A stretch of 64,000 nucleotides of DNA from Sphingopyxis sp. H050. GTDB lineage: Bacteria; Pseudomonadota; Alphaproteobacteria; Sphingomonadales; Sphingomonadaceae. Where the stretch lies: positions 372,001-436,000 of the forward strand of contig NZ_LNRZ01000001.1 of assembly GCF_001468265.1 (NCBI RefSeq), read 5' to 3'. Shown one piece after another: positions 7,172-14,404 of the stretch; the first letter of the stretch is position 1, and every line of letters begins with the position of its first letter. The position numbers were made by a program, and so were the translations under genes. A model generated the notes under the pieces. It saw only the letters and a program-made list of their open reading frames with translations, was not told the DNA's origin and ran no database searches.

Positions 7172-9604
7172 ATGAGCGAGACGGTCAAGGTTGCGATCAT
7201 CGGGTCGGGACCGGCGGGGCTGAGCGCGGCGTCGCGCGCGGGGCAGCTGGGCATGAGCCACGTCCTGCTCGAAAAGACCGATCACCTTTCCGACACCATC
7301 TATAAATATCAGAAGGGCAAGCGCGTCCTCGCGACGCCCGACCGGCTCGATCTTCGCTCCGACTGCCGCTTTGCCGAGGGCGCGCGCGAATATATCCTCG
7401 CCAACTGGGACGAGGATGCCGCCAAAAACAAGGTCAATGTCGTCAAGGAAGCCGAAGTCACCGAGGTGACCGGCCAGCAGGGCGCGTTCGAGATCAAGAC
7501 CACGAAGGGCGCGTTCAAGGCCGAGAATATCGTGCTGGCGATCGGCACGCAGGGCAATCCCAACCGCATGCGCTGCCCCGGCAACGACCTGCCGCACATC
7601 ATCTACACCGTCGACGATCCCGAGGATTTCAAGGACAAGCATATCACCGTCGTGGGGTCGGGTGACGCGGGGATCGAAAATGCGCTCGGCGTCGCCGAGG
7701 AAGCGCTCGAAAATACCGTGACCATCCTCAACCGATCGAAGGATTTCGCGCGCGCCAAGGCCAAGAATGTCTCCGACATGATGGAGGCGGGCGAAAACGG
7801 CTTCATGTCGATCCGCACCGAGACCCAGCCGAAGCTGGTCGAGCCCGGCTGGCTGACGCTCGAGACCCCGACCGGCGACGAAAAGATCCAGTGCGATGTC
7901 ATCGTCGCGCGGCTGGGCTCGGTCGCGCCGCGAGGTTTTGTGGAGTCGATGGGGATCGAGTTTACCGGCCCCGATCGCGAAGCCTTTCCGAAGCTGTCAC
8001 CGACCTTTGAATCGACCGTGCCCGGCATCTTCGTCATCGGCGCGCTCGCGGGCTATCCGCTGATCAAGCATTGCATGAACCAGGGCTATGACGTCGTCGA
8101 GTTCATCAACGGCAACAAGACGCTGACCCCCGCCGACGAAAAGGACCTTGCGGCGATCTTTGCCGGCCTGCCGCAGCAGCGGTCGGTGACCGAATGGCTG
8201 GATTTCCTGCGCGAGCGCGTCCGCATCTTCGCCGATGTGTCGCCGCTGCAGATGCGCGAGTTCATGCTCGATTCCAAGGTCGCCTTCTATCGCAAGGGCG
8301 AGGTGGTGTTCGAAAAGGATGAGCCGGGATCGTCGCTTTTCGCGATCGCCGACGGCAGCGCGGTCGTCGACATCGGCGGCGGCGTGACGGTGCCGATCGA
8401 GCAGGGGTCGATCTTTGGCGAGGTCGGCCTGATCTCGGGCCGCAAGCGCGGCGCGACGATCCGCGCCGGCGAGGACAGCATTTTCGTCGAGGTGTCGCGC
8501 ACCGCGGCGCTCAAACTGATGGCGGCGGTGCCGGGCGCCAAACGCGTGATCAACCGCATCTCGCTCGAACGCCAGCTGCTCCAGATCTTCAAGGGCGGCC
8601 TGACCGTCGAGGATCTGCAGCCGATCGTCGAGGACCCGGCGATCGAGCGCGTCCCCGCGGGCAAGGTCGTGCTCGCCGAGGGCGATGAAGGCGACGACGT
8701 CTATGTCATCCGCTCGGGCTCGATGGTCGTCGAGAAGGATATCGGCGGCAAGCCGATCTTTCTCCGCTACCTGCCAGCCGGCAGCTTTTTCGGCGAAATG
8801 GCGGTGCTGAGCGGCGAGAAGCGCAATGCGACGGTGAAGGCGGCGGTCGCGAGCGAGGTCATCCGGCTGAAGGGTCAGCAGTTCAAGGAGATGCTCGCCA
8901 AGCGCCCGCAGGTCCGCATCGCGACCGAGGCCGCCGTCGCCGAGCGCGCGGCGATTAACAATTTCATCGAATCGCGCAAGGCCAGCTATTCGAGTGCGGT
9001 CGATCTCTATTCGGACACCGCAGGCTTCATCATGAAGGAAGGCCTCGGCGAGGCGACCGATGCGCTGCTGATCGACGAGAATCTGTGCGTCGGCTGCGAC
9101 AATTGCGAAAAGGCCTGCGCGGACAGCCATGAGGGCCTGTCGCGCCTCGACCGTGAAGCGGGCAAGACCTTCGCGCACCTGCACGTCCCCACCAGCTGCC
9201 GTCACTGCGAACATCCGCACTGCATGGCCGACTGCCCGCCGAATGTGATCCATCGCGGACCGGACGGCGAAGTGTTCATGGAGCCCGGCTGCATCGGCTG
9301 CGGCAACTGCATGCGCAACTGCCCCTATGGCGTGATCCGCATGGAGGCCGCGCCGCCCGAGAAGCCCAGCCTGCTGCGCTGGCTGCTCACCGGTTTCGGC
9401 CCCGGACCCGGCGAACCCTCGCCCAAATGGACCAAGAAGAAATTGGGTGAGGAGAAGCCCAAGAAGATCGCGGTCAAATGCGACATGTGCAAGGGCATCG
9501 CCGGCGGCCCCGCCTGCGTCCGCGCCTGCCCGACCGGCGCCGCGATCCGCGTTTCGCCCGAAGAATTCCTGTCGATCGCGCGCCTGCAGGAGGACGCGGG
9601 CTGA
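7172..9604 (+). CDS. FAD/NAD(P) oxidoreductase fused to two cyclic-nucleotide-binding domains and a four-cluster ferredoxin
   Basis: The 810-residue protein has three parts. Residues 1-320 form a thioredoxin-reductase-like flavin fold, with GSGPAG at 11-16 and a second dinucleotide motif, VVGSGDAG, near 162. It lacks the redox CXXC of thioredoxin reductase. Residues 345-590 hold two cyclic-nucleotide-binding domains with phosphate-binding cassettes FGEVGLISGRKR and FGEMAVLSGEKR, each keeping the ribose-binding Glu and the phosphate-binding Arg. Residues 639-786 carry 16 cysteines in four groups, as in DmsB/HybA-type subunits, so four [4Fe-4S] clusters are expected. It has no signal peptide and is probably cytoplasmic, passing electrons from NAD(P)H to the membrane partner whose ATG overlaps its stop. 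The physiological acceptor is unknown. Confidence 0.9.
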   Translation: MSETVKVAIIGSGPAGLSAASRAGQLGMSHVLLEKTDHLSDTIYKYQKGKRVLATPDRLDLRSDCRFAEGAREYILANWDEDAAKNKVNVVKEAEVTEVTGQQGAFEIKTTKGAFKAENIVLAIGTQGNPNRMRCPGNDLPHIIYTVDDPEDFKDKHITVVGSGDAGIENALGVAEEALENTVTILNRSKDFARAKAKNVSDMMEAGENGFMSIRTETQPKLVEPGWLTLETPTGDEKIQCDVIVARLGSVAPRGFVESMGIEFTGPDREAFPKLSPTFESTVPGIFVIGALAGYPLIKHCMNQGYDVVEFINGNKTLTPADEKDLAAIFAGLPQQRSVTEWLDFLRERVRIFADVSPLQMREFMLDSKVAFYRKGEVVFEKDEPGSSLFAIADGSAVVDIGGGVTVPIEQGSIFGEVGLISGRKRGATIRAGEDSIFVEVSRTAALKLMAAVPGAKRVINRISLERQLLQIFKGGLTVEDLQPIVEDPAIERVPAGKVVLAEGDEGDDVYVIRSGSMVVEKDIGGKPIFLRYLPAGSFFGEMAVLSGEKRNATVKAAVASEVIRLKGQQFKEMLAKRPQVRIATEAAVAERAAINNFIESRKASYSSAVDLYSDTAGFIMKEGLGEATDALLIDENLCVGCDNCEKACADSHEGLSRLDREAGKTFAHLHVPTSCRHCEHPHCMADCPPNVIHRGPDGEVFMEPGCIGCGNCMRNCPYGVIRMEAAPPEKPSLLRWLLTGFGPGPGEPSPKWTKKKLGEEKPKKIAVKCDMCKGIAGGPACVRACPTGAAIRVSPEEFLSIARLQEDAG

Positions 9605-10497
9605 TGGCGTCCTTGTTTCCCAAAAGGCTGTTGGGCCGTCGCAGCAAGGCGACCCAGACCGAGCGCGTCCGCGAACGGCGGCACGAAGGCTTCCTGCGCT
9701 ACGCCAATTTCCGCTGGGCCAAGATTTCCGGCGGGCTCTGCCTGCTGATCATCGTCAGCTATGCGCTGGTCGACGTCACCCCGCGGCACAATGGCGGCAG
9801 CTGGTACGGCTATACGCTCGGCACGATCGGCGCCGGGCTGATCCTGTGGCTGACCGCGCTCGGCTATCGCAAGCGCAAGATGACGAGCGATTACTGGTCG
9901 CTGAAGGCGTGGACCTCGGCGCATGTCTATCTGGGCCTCAGCCTGATCGTCATCGGCACCTGGCACACCGGGTTCCAGCTCGGCTGGAACGTCCACACGC
10001 TGGCCTGGGCGCTTATGATGCTCGTGATCCTCTCGGGCCTCTATGGTGTCGTCGTCTATTCGACCCTGCCCGCCGCGCTGTCGAACAACCGCGACGAAAT
10101 GACGCAGATGCAGATGCTCGAGGCGATCCGCGCCTTCGATCGCCAGCTTCATTCCGCCGCGCAGCCGTTGACGCCCGAGGATACCGCGCCAGTGCTCGCC
10201 GCGCTCGACGAAGATCCGTTCGCGGGGGGCATCGGCGCGCGCCTGTCGGGCCGCTACCCGCGCTGCGCGACCGCCGCCGCGCTCCGCACGCTCGGCATGT
10301 CGCGCAGCAGCGATGCCGAGGCGCGCGACAAGGTGATCGGGCTGCTGTCGCAAAAGGAAGCCGCACTCGCGCGGCTGCGCCAGCATCTCAAGATCCGGGC
10401 GCTGCTCGAAATCTGGCTCTATGTGCATGTGCCGCTGACGTTCGCGCTGATCGCGGCGCTGTCGGCGCACATCATCAGCGTCTTCTTCTACTGGTAG
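9604..10497 (+). CDS. Cytochrome-b-like membrane subunit, probable dihaem
   Basis: This 297-residue protein has about four membrane helices and a soluble loop (about residues 165-255) between the second pair. One helix carries His107 and His121, another His275 and His289, each pair 14 residues apart. That is the spacing of the bis-histidine haem b ligands in cytochrome b helices B and D. His131 is also near the membrane. It is therefore likely to hold two b haems and carry electrons across the membrane from the flavin/Fe-S protein to the periplasmic multihaem protein. Start is the ATG at 9604, overlapping the previous stop (TGATG). No named family was recognised. Confidence 0.85.
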   Translation: MASLFPKRLLGRRSKATQTERVRERRHEGFLRYANFRWAKISGGLCLLIIVSYALVDVTPRHNGGSWYGYTLGTIGAGLILWLTALGYRKRKMTSDYWSLKAWTSAHVYLGLSLIVIGTWHTGFQLGWNVHTLAWALMMLVILSGLYGVVVYSTLPAALSNNRDEMTQMQMLEAIRAFDRQLHSAAQPLTPEDTAPVLAALDEDPFAGGIGARLSGRYPRCATAAALRTLGMSRSSDAEARDKVIGLLSQKEAALARLRQHLKIRALLEIWLYVHVPLTFALIAALSAHIISVFFYW

Positions 10498-10515
10498 GGC
10501 GGGGAGAGGGGGACC

Positions 10516-12453
10516 ATGAGCTTTATCCTGCGCCGTATCTCGACGACCAAGACGGGCAAGCAGATCATCCGCGACCAAGCGCTGCCGGGCGATACGATCA
10601 CGCTCGGCCGCGAGGGCGGCAATGTCATCCACATCGCCGATCTGGCGGTCAATCCGCACCATGCGACGATCAGCAGCGCCGACGGCCGCCATGTCCGGGT
10701 GCAGGCGCAGGAAGGACTGGGGTTCGACATCAACGGCCGCAGCGTCGATGCCGCCGATATCGACAGCGCCGCCGGCGCCGAGCTGCGGTTTGGCGGCCAT
10801 CGCCTGACGATCGCGCGCGAGGGTGACAATATCATCCTGCTCGTCGAGCGCATCGACGAGCTGTCGCAATCGTCGAAGGACGTCGACGAGGCCAAGGCCT
10901 TTTCGTTGCAGGGCGTGATGCCCGGCAAGCGCATGGGCGCGTGGGTGTTCGGCCTGCTGATGCTCTTCGCCTTCCTCGTAGGGCCGATCTGGGCGTGGTA
11001 CAGCTATAAAAATGTCGACGAGCGGCCCGACGGCTATCACGCCGATACGGCCTGGCTGTCCGGAACGCTGTCGAGCGCGCACGCAAATCTCAAGAACGAC
11101 TGCCAGTCGTGCCATGTCGAGCCCTTCGTCGCGGTGACCGACAAGGCGTGCGTCGGCTGCCACACCGGCGAGCATAAGGCGATGAGCATGGCGCATGCCG
11201 ACGCGCCCGCCGCGATGCTGCTTGCCGCGCGGCATCCGCCGGGGATCGGCGAGAAGGTGCTGGCGGGCTTCGCCAAGACCTTCAACAAGCCGCAGGGCCG
11301 CTGCGTCGATTGCCATACCGAGCATGAAGGCGCGGGGCCGATGGCGGCGACGCCGCAGAAATTCTGCGCCGACTGCCACGACGGGATGTCCGGTCGCCTG
11401 AAGGCCGCGGGGCATCCGACGTTGCTTGCCGACGCCGCCGATTTCGGCACCAGCCACCCCGAATTCCGCCCGCTCGTCCGCGCCGCGCCGGGCGCCAAGC
11501 CGATGCGCGCGGCCTTGGGCCAGGGCGCGCCGCTCGACTATGACGGCCTCAAATTCCCGCACGACCTGCACCTGCAGGCGACCGGCGGCGTCGCGCGGAT
11601 GGCGGCGAGCTTCCGCGGCCGCTATGATTTCGGGAACAAGCTCGAGTGCGAGAATTGCCACCGCGTCGAGGCCGACGGCGTGCGTGTGAAGCCGGTCGAG
11701 ATGGAGCGCGACTGCGCGATGTGCCACAGCCTGGCGTTCGAGACCGTCGGCGGCGTCACGCGCACGCTGCGTCACGGCGAGCCCGACCAGGTCGTCGCCG
11801 ATTTGACCGCCTATTACCGCTCGACCCCGCCGTCGCGGCCGTTGCAGCTCGGCGGCATGGAGCGCCGCCGCCCCGGCAACTATGCCGAGGGGCGGGTCTA
11901 CAACATCTATTTCCGCGAGGTCGCGGTGCGCCCGAACCGTGCCGAGGATGCGGTGCGCGCCGTCTTCTCGAAAGGCGGCGCCTGCTACGACTGCCACACG
12001 ATTTTTGCCCCGCAGGGAGGCAACGGCTGGCGCGTGATGGCGGTCAACCAGACGCCGCGCTTCCTAACCAAGGGCTGGTTCGATCATGACGCGCACAGCG
12101 AAACGCAATGCGCCGACTGCCACACCGCGGCGCCGGGATCGAAACAGTCGGCCGACCTGCTCGTGCCCGCCCTGCGCCAATGCCGCGACTGTCATGTCGG
12201 CGAGAATGGGGCGCGGCTGGTGAAGGTCGAGACGGCGACCGAATCGCCCTGCGCGATGTGCCACGAATATCATTCGGACGGCGGCAAACCGTGGTCGCCG
12301 GCCCGCAAAAGAAAGGTAAACAGCGCGGCAATCACAAATAAACCTCTGCGCGCTATCTATGGTGTGAGCATGATCACAGGTCCGCAGGGGCGCGGGCTCT
12401 ATGATGTGACGTGGCGCACACCGGCGCTCGGGGCCATTAGGCGGGGTGGATGA
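10516..12453 (+). CDS. FHA-domain, membrane-anchored decahaem cytochrome c
   Basis: The 645 residues form three zones. Residues 1-115 are an FHA fold (TLGREGG, then NVIHIADLAVNPHHATIS). Residues about 141-163 are a single membrane helix. Residues 196-583 hold ten CXXCH c-haem motifs: CQSCH, CVGCH, CVDCH, CADCH, CENCH, CAMCH, CYDCH, CADCH, CRDCH and CAMCH. The topology places FHA in the cytoplasm and the haems in the periplasm. The FHA loop has VNPHH where VSRxH is usual, so phosphothreonine binding may be altered. It is the terminal visible carrier of the operon, and extracellular or periplasmic reduction is the obvious guess. The substrate cannot be told from sequence. Confidence 0.9.
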   Translation: MSFILRRISTTKTGKQIIRDQALPGDTITLGREGGNVIHIADLAVNPHHATISSADGRHVRVQAQEGLGFDINGRSVDAADIDSAAGAELRFGGHRLTIAREGDNIILLVERIDELSQSSKDVDEAKAFSLQGVMPGKRMGAWVFGLLMLFAFLVGPIWAWYSYKNVDERPDGYHADTAWLSGTLSSAHANLKNDCQSCHVEPFVAVTDKACVGCHTGEHKAMSMAHADAPAAMLLAARHPPGIGEKVLAGFAKTFNKPQGRCVDCHTEHEGAGPMAATPQKFCADCHDGMSGRLKAAGHPTLLADAADFGTSHPEFRPLVRAAPGAKPMRAALGQGAPLDYDGLKFPHDLHLQATGGVARMAASFRGRYDFGNKLECENCHRVEADGVRVKPVEMERDCAMCHSLAFETVGGVTRTLRHGEPDQVVADLTAYYRSTPPSRPLQLGGMERRRPGNYAEGRVYNIYFREVAVRPNRAEDAVRAVFSKGGACYDCHTIFAPQGGNGWRVMAVNQTPRFLTKGWFDHDAHSETQCADCHTAAPGSKQSADLLVPALRQCRDCHVGENGARLVKVETATESPCAMCHEYHSDGGKPWSPARKRKVNSAAITNKPLRAIYGVSMITGPQGRGLYDVTWRTPALGAIRRGG

Positions 12454-12503
12454 CACGTGGTACGGCCGGGACCGGACGGCCGGAGCAGGGGCAATGAACG
12501 ACG

Positions 12504-13355
12504 ATGCTGATCGCCCAGATCACCGACATCCACATCGGGTTCGATCCCGATAATCCGGCGGAATACAACCGCAAGCGGCTCGATGACGTCCTCGATGTGC
12601 TGATCGAGGGGCCGAACCGCCCCGACCTGTTGCTGGCGACCGGCGACATCACCGATCGCGGCGACGCCGACAGCTACCGCCGCCTGTCCACCGCTTTCTC
12701 GCGCTGCCCCTTTCCGGTGTGGCCGAGCGTCGGGAATCACGATTTGCGCGACAATTTCCACGCGCAATTCCCCGGCTTCGACGACGGCAATGGCTTCATC
12801 CAATATACGATCGAACTGCCCGAACTGCGGCTGGTGACGATCGATACGCTGGAGGAAGGTCGCCATGGCGGCGCCTTTTGCGAACGGCGGTCGGCGTGGC
12901 TCGATGCCGAGCTGGCGAAGGACAAGCGCAAGCCGACCTATATCGTCATGCACCACCCGCCGGTCGAAAGCGGCATCGAGTGGATGAACACCGACCCCGA
13001 CGAACCGTGGGTCGCCGCCTTTACCGCCGTGATCCAGCGCCACCCGCAGGTGCGCGGGCTGATCTGCGGCCACCTGCATCGCAGCGTCACCGTGTCGTGG
13101 GAGGGGCGCACCGTCGCGATCTGCTCCTCGACCGCGCCGCAAGTCTCGCTCGACCTCCGTCCGATCGACGAGAACCACCCCGACGACCGGCCGATGATCG
13201 TCGCCGAAGACCCGGCCTATGCGCTGCATCGCTGGAACGGGCGCGAGCTCGTCAGCTTCTACGACCATGCGGGTGCGCACACGATGCTCGCCAAATATGA
13301 CGAGCGGCTGCAACCGCTGGTGCGTGAATTGAAGGCCGAGCGGCCGCGTCAGTAA
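12504..13355 (+). CDS. Class III cyclic-nucleotide phosphodiesterase-like metallophosphoesterase
   Basis: The 283-residue protein carries the calcineurin-like metal motifs in order: ITDIHIG, ATGDITDRG, SVGNHD, VMHHPP and CGHLH. The order and length fit CpdA/class III 3',5'-cyclic nucleotide phosphodiesterases, though related enzymes cleave other phosphodiesters. It follows the decahaem gene by 50 bases on the same strand. Because the first gene of that run has two cyclic-nucleotide-binding domains, a role in resetting that signal is plausible. Its end overlaps the convergent dehydrogenase gene by seven bases. Confidence 0.85.
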   Translation: MLIAQITDIHIGFDPDNPAEYNRKRLDDVLDVLIEGPNRPDLLLATGDITDRGDADSYRRLSTAFSRCPFPVWPSVGNHDLRDNFHAQFPGFDDGNGFIQYTIELPELRLVTIDTLEEGRHGGAFCERRSAWLDAELAKDKRKPTYIVMHHPPVESGIEWMNTDPDEPWVAAFTAVIQRHPQVRGLICGHLHRSVTVSWEGRTVAICSSTAPQVSLDLRPIDENHPDDRPMIVAEDPAYALHRWNGRELVSFYDHAGAHTMLAKYDERLQPLVRELKAERPRQ

Positions 13356-14293
13356 CCCAGCGTCAAATCCACCCGCGGCTCCACGGCCTTGCCCTTTTTC
13401 CAGCGATCGAGATTTTCCAGGAAGCGCGCCGCCGAGCGAACGAACATCTTGTCCTGCGCGCGGCCCGACAGGTGCATGGTGATGTGCGCGTTGTCTAGCG
13501 ACCACAGCGGATCGTCGGCAGGCAGCGGTTCGGGGGTCGTGACGTCGAGAAAGGCGGCGGCAATCTGCTGCTCGTTCAGCGCGACGAGGAGGGCGTCCTG
13601 ATCGACGACGCTGCCGCGCGCGATGTTGATGAGCGTCGCCGTCGGTTTCATCGCGGCCAGTTCGGCGGCGCCGATCATCCCGTCGGTTTCGGGCGTTGCA
13701 GGCACCGCCAGGATCACCCAGTCGAAATCGCCCAGGCGATCGCGCCATTGGTCCGGGGTCAGCGTGTTGGCGCCGGGCGAGCGGCGAACGACGGTGACGT
13801 CGACCGCGAACGCCTTCAGCCGCTCCTCGATCAGCTTGCCGATCGCGCCATAGCCGAGGAGGAGCGCTTTCGAGCCGAAGAGTTCGATCTTGCCCGGCGA
13901 CTCCATCAGCCATTCGCGCCGTTCTTGGGCGCGGACGACGTCGCGGTAGCCCTTGGCGACGGTGAGCATACCCATCACGACATATTCGGCGATGGTGATT
14001 GCGTTGATGCCCGCGCCGTTGGTCACGACCGTGCCGCGCTCGGCGAGCAGATCGAGCGGCATGCCGTCGACCCCGGCGTAGATCGAGTTTAGCCATTTCA
14101 GCTGCGTCGCGGCGGTGATGACCGCGGCCATATCCTTTTTGTCGTACATGTCGAACCAGCCGATTTCTGCCGATGGTGCGAGTTCGAGTGCCTCTTCCTT
14201 CGAGGCGAAGAAGCGCGGTTCGATCCAGTCGGGCAGGCGGTTTTCGACGAGCGGACGGATCAGGCCCGAGAGGACGGTGACGGTTTTTGGCAT
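13349..14293 (-). CDS. NAD(P)-dependent D-2-hydroxyacid dehydrogenase
   Basis: The 314-residue protein has the D-2-hydroxyacid dehydrogenase fold, with nucleotide motif LGYGAIG near the middle. The catalytic set is Arg in NIARGSVVDQDAL, Glu in TTPEPLPADDPLW and His in HITMHLSG. The last motif has Met where Pro is usual (TPH), a minor change. Substrate could be glyoxylate, hydroxypyruvate or another 2-oxo acid and cannot be fixed. It is single-gene, with a family B repeat immediately upstream. Confidence 0.9.
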   Translation of the reverse strand: MPKTVTVLSGLIRPLVENRLPDWIEPRFFASKEEALELAPSAEIGWFDMYDKKDMAAVITAATQLKWLNSIYAGVDGMPLDLLAERGTVVTNGAGINAITIAEYVVMGMLTVAKGYRDVVRAQERREWLMESPGKIELFGSKALLLGYGAIGKLIEERLKAFAVDVTVVRRSPGANTLTPDQWRDRLGDFDWVILAVPATPETDGMIGAAELAAMKPTATLINIARGSVVDQDALLVALNEQQIAAAFLDVTTPEPLPADDPLWSLDNAHITMHLSGRAQDKMFVRSAARFLENLDRWKKGKAVEPRVDLTLGY

Positions 14294-14308
14294 TATCTTG
14301 CTCTCCCA

Positions 14309-14394
14309 TTCCCGTTCGCATCGAGCGAAGTCGAGATGCCTATCGACGGCGCACTCCTTCCGGGTGTCTCGACTTCGCTCGACACGAACGGGAA
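14309..14394. repeat. Family B inverted repeat upstream of the dehydrogenase
   Basis: Two 28-bp arms (14309-14336 and 14367-14394) are inverted copies with only two mismatches. They run from TTCCCGTTCG to the CGAGCGAAGTCGAGA core. The unit is shared with the element at 2556-2637. It fills the gap between cysS and the dehydrogenase, both on the minus strand, and could form a strong hairpin in the transcript. Confidence 0.85.
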
Positions 14395-14404
14395 GAGAAG
14401 CCGA

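Noticed and set aside
9325..11997. An 890-codon open frame on the minus strand
   Set aside because: It is the antisense shadow of the Fe-S, cytochrome-b-like and decahaem genes, which show conserved motifs in frame.
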